From positions 131,718,758-131,782,757 of the forward strand of contig NC_134536.1 in assembly GCF_050624435.1 (NCBI RefSeq): a stretch of 64,000 bases of DNA. Reading direction: 5' to 3'. The stretch comes from Tenrec ecaudatus. Lineage: Eukaryota; Chordata; Mammalia; Afrosoricida; Tenrecidae. Shown in pieces: positions 47,514 through 59,055 of this stretch. Each line of letters starts with the position of its first letter. Positions within the stretch are counted from its first letter, which is position 1. A model generated the notes under the pieces. It did no database searches. It was given only the letters and a program-made list of their open reading frames with translations, and was not told the origin of the DNA. A program made the translations under genes and the position numbers.

Positions 47514-50099
47514 ACAACCAATCATTCAAGGCCACAGTCAGCACCACCTTCTCAGAAGATTTCCAGAGGCCTCATTGGAAGAGTGGAGAATGTTCTCTGT
47601 AAAATCCTATAGTGTGTTGTCCTTTTATTTTCTCTCTGCTATGAGAATAGTACCATCTGTGATTGTACCATATGCCTTGGTCATAACCCCTTAGCCCGAG
47701 TTTCTCCACAAGAGAAGTGAGCAGATAGCACCCCTCTCCCAAAGGGATCCAATGCGATCATGAGTGTCAGGTACCCAACACGTTGCTATATTGCATTTTT
47801 CCCCAGTACAGGTTTGTCAGCTCCTCCTAAAGAGAGAGGAGCTGTCATATCCAGTTGTCCATTCCCTGCCCCTCACTGTGCCCACGTGGAGCAGGGCCTC
47901 AACAGAGTCATTGTTGCATGTCCACGCATCTGTGGGAGAAGGACACAGGAGGGCAGTGAGCACTCCAATGTCCCAGCTATTGATTCCAGAGTCCCGAGGG
48001 CAGAGGCCAAGGCAGAAACCAGAGAGATCAAGTCAAGGACCAAGGCAGAGGAAAATGAAGGAGGTCGAAGATTGTGGAGAGGAACAGGCACCAGGATGGA
48101 CAAGGCTATTGAGAGAACTTTTCAGACTTGGGGATGGAGAGGACAGTCCACTCAGCCTTCACTTCCCCATGCTTGGGTGGCTGGGTGAGGGTAGAACAGT
48201 GCAGTAGGCTTCTCCAAATCTTCCCTGTGCTCCACTCGTTCACATCAAACCAAGGCAGGACGTGGATTTGACTTGTGGACATCTTCCTCATCTACCCAAA
48301 TTCCTTAGCTAGGGAAACTGAGGCACCGTGGGGGAAAGTGGCTTGCTGGAGTCTAAGGTCATGGCGTCCGATCACAGAGCACCTGTATCCTCCACTTACC
48401 ACTGCCTCAGGCTCCAGGTGAGAGGCAGTCAAGGCGCTGGCGTACTGACATGATGAAAGACTGTATTAGGAATGCAGGGAGCAAACCCCAGGGTAATGGA
48501 GCCTGGTGTTTGCAATAAAAATTTAAATGTGCCGTCCTGGTGGCAACAGCAGCTTTTATCTGATCAGCTTGTCAGTGCTTAAGAAGGCTAGGTTTTGTAA
48601 ATGGCAAAACCAAATTGAATTCATATTTACTGCAGACTTGAGTCTGTGGGGTTTATTGTTTCCAGTGGAATGACTTCTCTCTTCTCCTCACACCCCCCTT
48701 TTTAAAAAATTCTTTAAATTCCTTCTGTTGTTTTTTTCCCACATAGTTTTATTATCTGAGAACTCATTGGGAAACTGCCACCGGGCAGGCTCTCTCTCTT
48801 TCTCTCTCTGCTGGGTATTCTCCCTGTGGCCCGCCTTTATCTGTGCCGCTCTGTATGAGACTGTGCCCAGGTGCATGGACAATCACTTGTAGGGTCGGTG
48901 GCTTCTGGTGGGCTTCGATCAATGGGAAACACCAGCGGGAGGCAAGAGTGTAGGGTGAAAGAAGAACAAAAGTATGAAATGAAACGAAAAATTTGCCATG
49001 AGTTAATTATGACCCATGGTGCCCTTATGTGTCTCAGAGTGGAACTGAGCTCCGTAGCGTTATCGATGACTGATTTCTTCAGGGGTTGGCCAGGCCTTTC
49101 TTCCAAGGTGGACTTGAATCTCGAAGTGTTTGGTTAGCATCTGAGCGTGTGGCCCATTGGCTCCACCGTGGGGGCATCTTAGAGGTCAAAGAAAGGCGCT
49201 TACTCCCTTGGGTGGCTCCTTCTGGGCTAAGACTTGCCATTGGGCTTCATTGGGTTGTATTCATCCACAGCCTCCATCAGAGCAATCCTCTTCCGTGGCT
49301 CTGTCCTGGGTTGGATTCTTGAAACTCCCCTCTGCTCTCATCCCTTCAGCCCTCAGGGGACAGACTCCTCTCTGATGCCAGTCCCTGGCGGGATGCTGCA
49401 TCATCCCTCTGGGGTTCCCCTAACCCTGCCGGTGCTCTATACCTAACCCTCCATGAAGCTTTTTTAAGAGACTGGAGCTTGTCCTCTGTTGCCTCCCAAG
49501 TTCCTAGCAGATCATTTGTCTCTCTGACTCCTCTCCCCAGAACTGGAGGACCTGGGAGGGCGATGTAACAAAGGAACAGGAACAGGAAACAGGGGGACTT
49601 GCTCTCTCTGGTCTGCGGGGAAGTGTTCGTCGTGTGTGCACAGCAAACAGGGGTGGTGTACTGGCATCGCACCCTCCATGGACACTTTATTTCTGAAGGA
49701 CTAGCACAGGCTGGTTCCTGTGAGCTGGAGGTTCACGATTTCCTGAACGCCCAACTTTACCCAACTGCTGCTATTCTGCCTGCTCCTTTGCCTCTAACAT
49801 CCACTTCTCCTGCCCTCGGTCGCCCTTTTCCCCCACCTAACATCTCAGAGCTCTGAAAGGGGCTGTAACATCTCATGGACTCATGAACGGCCCGACAAAT
49901 GGCTTATTATAAGATTGTGGGGGCTGGCAGGTCCATGGCTCTGGAGGGTCCTCCTCATTCACATGGCGGCAGGGACTGGCGAGCCCAAGGTGTCAGGTCA
50001 ACCGACAGGTTCCCAGGGCTGCAGAAGCTGGGGAATCATGTTGGATGACAGACTGCTGGCTCAAGCTTCCAGACCGGAGGTCAGAGGATAATGCAGGAT

Positions 50100-50100
<1 letters not shown>
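47514..50100. other. Unique intronic sequence with a candidate conserved block (48500-48665)
   Basis: No gene is supported. A diverged reverse MIR (GGGAAACTGAGGCACCGTGG) lies at 48313. The block at 48500-48665 is repeat-free and AT-rich. Confidence 0.45.

Positions 50101-50101
<1 letters not shown>

Positions 50102-50166
<65 letters not shown>
50102..50166. repeat. (AG)n microsatellite
   Basis: About 32 uninterrupted AG units. Confidence 0.98.
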
Positions 50167-50168
<2 letters not shown>

Positions 50169-51199
50169 ACTGCGCTAGTGCATTCATATATGTTGAATGC
50201 ATACTGTACCCTCAGTGAAATGAAGGTTTGTGACATGAGCCACACAGCCTAGTCATAGACATCCCACCCTGATCCCGCCTCCTTCATCTAACAGACAACT
50301 CACTCTGCAAACAGACCGCAGTCATGGTGCCGAGGCTAGGAGTGGCGATGCATTACAAAATGAAGCCTATGGCTAAAAGCCATTTTAAGTAATTCCTGTA
50401 CCACAATTGTCTTCCTCCAGAGACCTGAAGACTTGCTCCATATCTCTTTCTGCCCCTTTAAGGGCTGCTTAATATGTGTTCGTATTCCCAGAGATGTCTG
50501 GGGAACGAAGATGGAGGGGCCTGTTGTGGAACCCCACAAAGTGGCCATCCCAGCGCCTTTTCCCCATGCCTCACCCTGCTGGGGGGAATTGCTTAATACC
50601 ATCATGGTAACCCCAGCTGAAAAGTCCTCTTGCTCTTATGCATATGTGTCTTGATTTTTCTATCAGCTCACATTGGCTAACAGGTGAGGATCTTGTTCTA
50701 AGAGCTTGTTCTAAAATCCTGCTCTTCAGGGTATGTCCTTAGATTCCATATGTAACTGTTCTCCCCACTGTAATATCGTCCTCCCTGGTCCCCACAAACA
50801 AGCCAAATGAAGCCAGCAAGAAACAAATGTGAATTTTGAAGGTATTTTCATTTTCATAATCAGAGGTGTTATTAGAAGGCCAAGATTAAATGCGCAGTGT
50901 GTGGTGTCCTGCCACATGCGTCATGCCAGAGCAGCAGGGACACAGCAGGCGAGTGAAATGAGATGGTGTCCTTCTCAGAGCCCCCTTGAAGGGGGTTCAT
51001 CACCCTTGGCCTGGGGCTGCCCCTGCTGAGGTTTGGAAAGGGCTTCACAGGAACGTGCTTCCCAAAGCAGGGGCCTCCAGGAGAAGTGTGGGGTGTAGGG
51101 AGCAGGCGAGGGAGCAGGCGGATTCCAATAGTATCAACCTCAATCCCAGGATGCAGAACCTTGAGATTTACAGACGAGCCACTGATCCCACTATCAAGG
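50167..51199. other. Unique intronic sequence
   Basis: Nothing recognised. Confidence 0.4.
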
Positions 51200-51480
51200 A
51201 GTCCCAGCCTGAGAGGACGACACAGCCCTGCCCTCAGGGAGCCCCAGTCTCAAAGAGGAGACTCAGCCCTGCCCTCAGGGAGCCCCAGTCTAGCAAAGGG
51301 GACACAGTCTTATCTTCAGGGAGCCCCAGTCTCACAGAGGAGACACAGTCTTATCTTCAGGGAGCCCCAGTCTAGCAAAGGGGACACAGTCTTATCTTCA
51401 GGGAGCCTCAGTCAGAGTAGGAGACATAGCTCTGCTTCCGGGAGCCCCAGTCTAGCAGAAAAAAGATAGTCCCTCTCCTA
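51200..51480. repeat. 41-bp minisatellite, about seven copies
   Basis: The CCCCAGTCT anchor starts at 51242, 51283, 51324, 51365, 51406 (changed) and 51445. Spacing is 41 bp four times, then 39. The unit reads GAGCCCCAGTCTAGCAAAGG plus GACACAGTCTTATCTTCAGG. As 41 is not a multiple of three, the unit stays open in all three forward frames. Confidence 0.95.
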
Positions 51481-52674
51481 AAGAAACATCCTACTCAACT
51501 GGGGGAGATATAACCACCCTTGCCCCCATGCCTCATGACCTTCAAGTTTGAGATTGGGCTCAGCTATGAAGCCATGATGTCTATGTCCGCGAGGCAAAGT
51601 GCACTTGAACTTTAGCGCTAAGCCAACCTTTGCCCACTCTGTAGCCTGGGTGGCTGGGAAAAAGAAAGCCAATTTTAATTTTAGCCTGAGCCAAACATAA
51701 TGAGGAGAGTAAATCATGGAGTGAACATTCCCCAGCCAAATGGAAATGAGTTTTGGATTATCTGCTGATTTGAATTATCTGCCCCACTGCTCCTTCATTA
51801 GCCCAGGTCTAGGGAGGACCCAGCACTGTGGTTGCCCCCTTGAGTGTCAGTGTGAGCTGAAGGAAAGAGGGTCCTCAGAGAGGTGGGGAGTGTACTGGTG
51901 AGTCAAAAAAAAAAAAAAAAACTGGAAATGGTTCATAATCTAAGAGTGGGCTTGTGTAAGAGCCTGAGGGGGCAAGAGCTGGGTCCCAAGCTGTGGAGCT
52001 GCCGGGGAAGACCTTGAGAGAGGGAGAAGGGACTGGAAAGGCCAGGGAAGCTGAAAAGCTACCCCCAGTATCCTCATTCTCCTTCTGAGATAAGAAGGGA
52101 GTAGTCAAATGCTGTTTCCAGAGGTGGGCCCTTTTTGGGGGCACCAGGTGATAGACTGGAGAAGATGGTTGAGATAGTGGAGGGAAGATTTCAGAGAGAG
52201 AATCCTGAAGTCAAGACTGATTCAGAGCAAAAGTCTTGCTGTGTGACATCAGAGTGCCCTGTACTCTTGCCTGAGGCTGGAGCGCAGGCTGGCAGGCAGG
52301 AACCGGGAGGAAGGCCAAGGCCTCCGCTCGCTGCTGAGAACTGCCAGCCCGTGGGCTGTGTGTGTGCCCAAAGCAGGGCCGATCACAAGCCACCCTGGGG
52401 AGGAATCCGTTTGAAGTTGACAACACCGCAGCAAAATAGTATTTGTGCCCACCACAGCCGGACAAACTGTGCCCCTTTTCCTTCCTCACATGCTGTCTCA
52501 TGCACATGAGGGGCCCCTTCAGGAAAAGCACCTCCTCCTTCTCCCACTCAACCCTTCATTCCATTCAGGCAGGCACACTGTTCCCTCCCTCACCTCTATT
52601 CATGCCACACCCCCACATTCACTCAAGGAGGTGGCTCTCATATGCAATCAGACACGCCTGCTCACCCCTCTGGC

Positions 52675-52676
<2 letters not shown>
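51481..52676. other. Unique intronic sequence with a candidate conserved block (51655-51800)
   Basis: No gene or repeat is recognised apart from an A-run at 51905-51920. Confidence 0.45.

Positions 52677-52716
<40 letters not shown>
52677..52716. repeat. (AC)n microsatellite
   Basis: About 20 AC units. Confidence 0.98.
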
Positions 52717-52718
<2 letters not shown>

Positions 52719-52921
52719 TTCTATGCATATCCCACACTTCCACATTCACCCTACACATACAGACCCTGCTCAGGCCTTCCTCTCTTCTTCCCCAAGCACC
52801 CATGTACACAGTGAGTCACACGTGTCTCTACAGGATAGGGGGCTCCACGGTGCCTGGCAGAAACACACTGGGTAGAGGTATGGGGCACCTTGAAGCAATT
52901 GGAATGATGACAGCAAATCAC

Positions 52922-53100
52922 TAGAGAGTCCATCTGTGGTGCACAATGCGTGAAGGCCTAGGATTTCAACCAGGAGGTTGAAGGGTGGATTTGCATCCAG
53001 AGGTGCCTCTGGAGAGAGAGACTTGGTGGTCAACTCCCCAGAATCAGCCATTGGAAATCTTACATAGCAGCTCTATTGGGCTTCAGGGGGCTGCCTTGAG
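52922..53100 (+). mobile_element. AfroSINE, divergent subfamily
   Basis: GTCCATCTGTGGTGCACAAT, then GATTTGCATCCAGAGGTGCC and GCCATTGGAAATCTTACATA. Weak match. Confidence 0.5.
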
Positions 53101-53154
53101 TCCAAGAAGCTGAACAGCCGCTAAGAACACTGTCTCCAATGACCCATGTGTAAC

Positions 53155-53290
53155 TAGTCGTTGTTAGGTCCCATCAAGCTGGTTCTGCTCATAGGGACTC
53201 GATCGATATACAACAATGCAAAACACTGCCTGATCGTCCCGCTTGCGGTTTGAGCTCATTGTGCCAGGCACTGTGGTCAGCGCCTTGCTT
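53155..53290 (-). mobile_element. RTE/BovB 3' fragment
   Basis: GTTGTTAGGTCCCATCAAGC and ATGCAAAACACTGCCTGATC. Confidence 0.65.
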
Positions 53291-53534
53291 GTCTTTGCTG
53301 CCCTTCTTGTGTAACCAGGGACCCCTTTCTTTCCCTAATAAACCAGTAGTGTTTGCGAGGGATGCATGCAATGTGCAAGTCTTTCATATCATTGTTTTCC
53401 ATCTGTTTCATTGTTCCGCAATGCCCCTGCGTGGTGAAGCCAGTAGTGTGCCTGGCTACTAACCAAAAGATCCCAGTCTTCTCCGAGGTCTCATGAAGAA
53501 AGGTTTGGTGACATACTTCCAAATGATCATCTAA

Positions 53535-53735
53535 CACAAAAATCACTGCCATTGAGTCAAGTCTGACTCAGAGTGACCCTGCGGGACAGAGGAGAACAAT
53601 GGTCTCAGGGGATTTCTGGGAATATAAATCTTTGCAGGAATAGAAAGCCTCTTCTTTCTCTTGTAGAAGGACTACTGGATTTGAACTGATGACCTTTCCA
53701 TTAGCAGCCCCCTCATAACCGGTGCACCAGTCTCC
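53535..53735 (-). mobile_element. AfroSINE
   Basis: AAATCACTGCCATTGAGTCA to CTCATAACCGGTGCACCAG. Confidence 0.88.
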
Positions 53736-53859
53736 TCCAAAGGAGCACAGCCTACTGAGAATCCTAGAGGGCATAGGCCCACTCTGACATTCCTGGTGTC
53801 ACCGTGAGCTGGAGGAGTCCACCCAGGGGCAACTGGTAGTCCTGTTCTTAAGACATTTG

Positions 53860-54042
53860 GGCTGGGTAGCACAAGGCCAGCAATTCGAAACCACCAGCTG
53901 CTCCATGTTAAAAAAAAATGAGGCTTTCTATTCCAGTAAAGAGTTACAGTCTCAGAAACCTAAAGGAGCAGTTTATACTCTGCCCTATTGGGTCATTGTG
54001 AATCGGCATGGACTCAGTGGCAGTGAGTTTGGTTTTGAGTTT
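53860..54042 (+). mobile_element. AfroSINE
   Basis: AAGGCCAGCAATTCGAAACC to GACTCAGTGGCAGTGAGTTT. Confidence 0.88.
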
Positions 54043-54099
54043 TGGGGTTCCCCACACAAGAAATCTGACACAAGAACTTGAGTGAAAGTGATTCTTTTT

Positions 54100-54368
54100 T
54101 TTTTCTGTTTTAGCTGTGATAACACCAAAAACCAGAAGCGGAGATGCTCAGATTTTAACATTGGTAAAGCGGGACACCCGCGGGACACCATTGATAAAAC
54201 TCATATCCTGGCGAAATAGCCACACGGCAGCCGAAAACTGTCTACCCTAGCTTGTCGTGCATTCTTTCCAAAAATAGGGACTTTTTTAAAAACGCCACTG
54301 GACGTGGGACAAATTGTTCAAAATCGGGACTTTCCCGCCCAAAGCGGGACATCTGGTCACCTTAGCAG
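54100..54368. mobile_element. Possible DNA transposon remnant with GCGGGAC repeats
   Basis: GCGGGACACCCGCGGGACAC near the left and CTTTCCCGCCCAAAGCGGGA near the right, ending ACATCTGGTCACC. I recall repeats that begin 'ggtgaccagatgtcccgc' in other vertebrates but cannot name one. Boundaries are not fixed and no target duplication was found. Confidence 0.5.
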
Positions 54369-54379
54369 GGAAGCCAGTA

Positions 54380-54562
54380 CAAAATCTACCCAAACCCACT
54401 GCCACGGAGCCCATTCTGACCCCCATTGACCCCATAGCCATAACACAGAGGAGGACAGCTCCTTTGACCTTCCCAGACTGTCGGAATCACACAGCCTCAT
54501 GGTTTTCTTGCCGAGCAGCTGGTGGATTTGAACCATTAAACCAGTGCTCAGCCCACAACAGC
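54380..54562 (-). mobile_element. AfroSINE
   Basis: ACCCAAACCCACTGCCACGG to GGATTTGAACCATTAAACCA. Confidence 0.8.
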
Positions 54563-54714
54563 ATGAGAGAAGCCAACTCGGAGTATGCTACAAAAGAGTG
54601 GGCAAGTGGGCTGATTCTTCCTGGGGACCTGAAGGAGGCTGTCTAGAGGTGTCTCAGCATTGTCTCACCCAAGAGGTGAGGCGGTCAGAGGATCAATCTT
54701 CATTCGTCATCACT

Positions 54715-54925
54715 CAAGGTCCCTGGTGGCATGGCAGGTTGTACTTTGGGCTGCTAATCACAAGGTCAGTGGTTGGAAACCACCCGCCACTCTGCGGAAG
54801 AAAGATGAGGCTTTCAATTTCCATGGAGTTAGTCTCAGAACTCCACAGGGGCGGTTCTGCTCTGGCCTATAGTGCCGCTGTGAGTCAGAATCGACTCGAT
54901 GGCGGTTTGGGTTCTGGTTCTGATT
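54715..54925 (+). mobile_element. AfroSINE
   Basis: GGTCCCTGGTGGCATGGCAG to GAATCGACTCGATGGCGGTT. Confidence 0.9.
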
Positions 54926-54929
54926 CAGG

Positions 54930-55635
54930 GCATCGTTTCCCCAGCAGACCCACAGGGATAGGCACTGCCCTGCAATGAGAAGGAGAGGGTATAGGATGTC
55001 CAAAGGTGGGGGGTGGGGGGCGGCTGCTTACGCCAGAGCTGGACTTGGCGTGTTCATTCACGTATTTCTCCCTCCCTCCAGCAGATCCCGGGTGTCTGCT
55101 CTGTTGCAGACACTGGCCATGCTACGGGGGAGTCTGTGTTGATCTGCCTACAGTCCCTTCCATCAAGGGACCCCCTCCCAGGTGAATGAGGTGGGAGACA
55201 GGCACACACGTATGCCATTGCCACGTAATCCAAACGACCGTGGAGCCATGAGACTGTCATTGAGACCATAGCGGAAGCAGTTTGGAGCTTAATAACTTAC
55301 TTACGGTACCAACCGCTTTTCACCACAATGAAGGTTTGAATGGAGTCTAAATGGGCGCCGGCTACCCTCTCCATCTCTGTGCTCTCATTGCCTTCTCTGC
55401 TTTCCCTTTCTTTGTTTGTGCTCCGCATGGCCCTCCCTCCTGGGATCTGGCGGAGGGGGCTCCCCCTGCCTGCTTACTGGGGAAATGTGTCCAAGCAGGA
55501 AACTAGCAGCTTCTTGAGGACAGGGGGCTCCCCTGAGGAGGATTCTGCCAGCTAGACACTGATTCCAACTTGGAAATAGAAGCTCCCTGAGGGGTAAGGA
55601 GTTCTGAAGGAAGGGGCTAGTTCCTGAGGGGGGTC

Positions 55636-55640
<5 letters not shown>
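54930..55640. other. Unique intronic sequence
   Basis: Nothing recognised beyond a G-rich stretch at 55005-55022. Confidence 0.4.
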
Positions 55641-55691
<51 letters not shown>

Positions 55692-55729
55692 AGAGAACGA
55701 GCTTGCCCCTTCTCTCTTTGCTCAAGATT

Positions 55730-55775
<46 letters not shown>

Positions 55776-55790
55776 TCTTTCAAGATTCCA
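55641..55790. repeat. Twin (AG)n tracts in a duplicated module
   Basis: (AG)n at 55641-55687 and 55732-55770 are each followed by AGCTTG, a short pyrimidine-rich piece and CAAGATTCCAG. The whole module was therefore duplicated in tandem. Confidence 0.9.
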
Positions 55791-56678
55791 GAAGGATACC
55801 AGCACAGGGACCTGGACGGTGGATGCCATGTCCAGTCCCGGTGTGACCATTGGGGAGGGGTCTCCAAAATCACTGCCCTAATTGGAACCCTGAAAAACAA
55901 AACAACAACAACAAAAAACCCAACCCTGAAGAAGAAGCCTTTGCGGGTCTGCAGGGCCCATTCAGGGCAGTGGGCCAGGCCAGGGAGGGGGCCTTCTCAT
56001 TGGCATCCAGGCCCAACGCGGGTGGCATTTCCTCCGCCTGGCAACATCAGGCCAGAGAAGTCAAGTTTCCATTCTCCATTCCTCTGGTCCACAGCCTTCC
56101 CTCCAGGGTTTGCCTTGAGAGGGCTGATTAATGGGGAGCAGGGAGAGAGAGGCGGGGCTGTGAGGAAAGAAGGGGAAGGGGGCTGCCCCCCCATTGCAGA
56201 ACCCAAACATCACCCCACACCCACACCCACACCCCCATCGCCACACACTTTCCTGGCCCAGAGCACCCTGGAGGGGCCCTTTCTCTCTACCTGAAGCAGA
56301 GGCAGACAGCTTGCTTGATTTACAGGCTAGAGGGGCGGCTGGTGCCTGGGCTGGTTGCTAAGGTATCTTTTAAATGGAAATCAGGGTGGAGGGAAGTCAC
56401 TTGTATCATGCCAGCCATCTGCTAAATTTTGCTTCTTCTGTCCGGAACAGTGCAGAGGTGTTTCTGACAGGGAGGCAGGGGCAGGGAGGGGAAGGAAGGC
56501 CACAGGGTGGGTGGCAGTGGGAGGTCTTCTTCCAACAAGGAAGGGGAACTTTCCTTCCCTGCTTTCTGGCCTCCCCTTTCTCTTTCCTTTTGTTTTAAAA
56601 ATAAAATCCCATCTGGAGACTGATTACAGAGTATAAGCTTGGTTCCCACTACTCTGATTTGCTGCCAGTATGTTTCTG
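55791..56678. other. Unique GC-rich intronic sequence
   Basis: No gene is supported. ACACCC repeats lie at about 56213-56233. Confidence 0.4.
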
Positions 56679-56698
56679 AGTGTGTGTGTGTGTGTGTA

Positions 56699-56757
<59 letters not shown>

Positions 56758-56781
56758 CAGACATAGACAAAGAGAGAGAGA
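56679..56781. repeat. Compound microsatellite (GT)n-(GA)n-(ACAG)n-(GA)n
   Basis: (TG)n to 56704, (AG)n to 56730, (ACAG)n to about 56757, then short AG runs. Confidence 0.95.
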
Positions 56782-56849
56782 CTGGTTGACCACCATTGGG
56801 TTCTGAACAGATTAGTCTTTTGGCCTCTACTTTTGAGGAGAAAAGGTAA

Positions 56850-56975
56850 GGAGAAAACGGGGCTTCTCCTTCTGTAAAGAGTGACAGTCTTGGAAACCCA
56901 CAGGGGCAGTTCTACCCTGTTCTATAGGGTCTCCATGAGTCAACATCAACTTCCTGGCATTGAGTGAGGTTTTTA
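56850..56975 (+). mobile_element. AfroSINE, 3' part
   Basis: TCTGTAAAGAGTGACAGTCT, CAGTTCTACCCTGTTCTATA and GGTCTCCATGAGTCAACATC. The head is missing. Confidence 0.8.
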
Positions 56976-57189
56976 GTTTTCTGACAACCATCTCCAAGCA
57001 AGAAATGCAAGAACCCATATTTATAGGAACCCTTGGGCCATCACCAGTTACTAGGCAACCTCCAGTGACTGAGGCTGGTTCTTTGTGGGCACCAGGCACA
57101 GGGAGACTTCTAGAACTCCTCTACTTCAGAAACCACCCAGATAAGCTTCAGTTCAAATCATGGCTCTTCACAGGCTAACTCAAAGACAT

Positions 57190-57412
57190 CCCGGGTGTTC
57201 CAAACAGTTAAACACTCATTGGGCAACCGACCAAATAGGTGACCTTTGGAGTCTATCCCCAGGCAGAGCTGAAGAAAGGCCTGGTGACCAGTGCTTTCCA
57301 AAGATCAGCCAACACAAACCCAATCGTGCTTATTTCTACTCCGACACAAGCGAAGTCACCGGAGTCAGGATTGATTCCACATTGACTTGCCTGGTGGCCT
57401 TAGACCTTTTAG
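57190..57412 (+). mobile_element. AfroSINE, divergent subfamily
   Basis: AAGAAAGGCCTGGTGACCAG, AAAGATCAGCCAACACAAAC and CGGAGTCAGGATTGATTCCA. Confidence 0.6.
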
Positions 57413-58834
57413 AGCCTCACTTCCTGGGTGTCTAAAACGGGTGTGGCGATACATAGGTCCATACGGTACAGTAGGGCATGTAGCTCACTGCCCAAGTTGC
57501 TGAGCCAGAGGGACTCTGCGCTTGCACGGCATGGGGGCCCCTTCCGGATGGTGGCAGCGCTCACCTTGTAGAGTTGCCAGGAGGAACACCGACAGAGATC
57601 AAATCAAGATTTTTCGAGCCCCTATTTCTCCCTGGCTGAATCTCCTGGACAATTCTGCTTGCTCTCCTTGCTTGTCTGCCTCGCCTGGAAAAGGCCTCTC
57701 TCTCTCCCTGCCCCCACCCTCCACCCCCTCCCTCATCCTGGCTCATAGATATTCTGAGCAGACCAGGGCCCCGCTCCTCTGCAGATGAATTTCTCCTTTG
57801 AAGGCTGATTCTGACATTTGATACCAGCATCCATTTCACAGCCTCGCTTCAGCTCTGCGCGGGGCTCCTTGCTCAGGTCTGCCCACCAGTAAGCCTGTTC
57901 TTTTCTGCAGACACTAGCCCTCTCCTTCTCCTCTCTGCCTCACCCGGCTCCCCTATGCCACCCACACCACTCCAGGATGCTCCTGTAGGGGCAGGTGAGC
58001 AGGGCTGGGGCTAGCCTGCCAGCCTTGGTTCAAGGTCCTGCTTAGAAGACAGTGCCGTCCCATCCATCCCATCCCACCTGCCCCTGGATGTGCACTGATT
58101 ACTGGTATCCAGTGAGTTCCCTCTCCTCCCCACCCTTCCCCCAACAACTTGGGGTTTAAGCTGCCTTTTGTTTGGCTGTTAGCGTAATACATTAAGTGAC
58201 AGTTCTCAGAATGCAATTTTAATTGAGATTCAATACTCACTCCTCTGTCAGTAATCTTCCACGCTGATTACCTAAAATATATTTATCCAGCTCTATTATG
58301 TCACAGATTTGAATTCATTAGACATTTGCTAATCCTCAGCAAACTTTTACTTTTTTGTAATATGGTGTGGGTTTAGCATCATTTGCAGGGACAAAATTAC
58401 AGGAAACAATGAACCCCATTTATCTTTGTTTCCCAAGTGCCCCGTCATTCTCTGCCAGACAGCCTTCCCAGAAGGACCCTGCTCATCCAGAGGACCCCTA
58501 GATTGTCCTCATGGGTCAGTTCATGGGGACACAACTCCAGAGATGGGAGAGAGAGGGGAGAGGGACACACAGACCAGACTCGATACCCTAACAGCCTCCT
58601 TGGTTGTTGACCCAGCTACTCCTGACCAATGCCCTTGCCTCCTAAGTGGGCCAGCACATCTGACCCAGTGTTGCTGCGTCTTGGAACATGAAAGCATGGA
58701 CTGACTTGGACTCTTAAGGATGATGACCTATTTGGTGGGGGCATTCGATTTTTCAGCGCCCTCCTTCCCTGCACACACGTGTACACAGAGCGGCCTCTAG
58801 ATTAGAGTCCCTGTATCCCCAAACCTTCTGGTCA
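57413..58834. other. Unique intronic sequence with the best candidate conserved block (58140-58420)
   Basis: No gene or repeat is seen. The block changes from GC-rich surroundings to AT-rich, low-repeat sequence. Confidence 0.45.
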
Positions 58835-59018
58835 ATTCTGACTCATGGCGAGTGACCCTACAGGCAGAGTCGAACTGCCCCACAGGATTTGCAAGGCTGT
58901 AAATCTTTAGGGGCGCAGACATCTTCAACTCTTCAGCAGAGTGACCGGTGGGCTTGGACTGCCAGCCTTCTGGTTCTGGTTAGCTGTCATTTAACCCACT
59001 GCGCAACTGGGGCTTCTT
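58835..59018 (-). mobile_element. AfroSINE
   Basis: GTCAATTCTGACTCATGGCG to ACCCACTGCGCAACTGGGGC. Confidence 0.8.
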
Positions 59019-59027
59019 CCCCCAGTA

Positions 59028-59055
59028 GACACACACACACACATACACACACACA
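59028..59055. repeat. (AC)n microsatellite with one interruption
   Basis: AC repeat broken by one AT. It lies between two AfroSINEs. Confidence 0.95.

Noticed and set aside
51086..51469. Open frames with internal amino-acid repeats
   Set aside because: They arise from the 41-bp minisatellite, which is open in all three frames and shifts phase each unit.
51200..51480. CRISPR-like direct repeat array
   Set aside because: The repeats adjoin each other without unique spacers, in a mammalian intron.
52445..52924. 159-codon frame with a Thr-His run
   Set aside because: The run is the translated (AC)n microsatellite. The flanks have no protein-like character.
55385..55900. 171-codon minus-strand frame rich in Ser-Leu
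   Set aside because: The Ser-Leu repeats are the translated (AG)n microsatellites.
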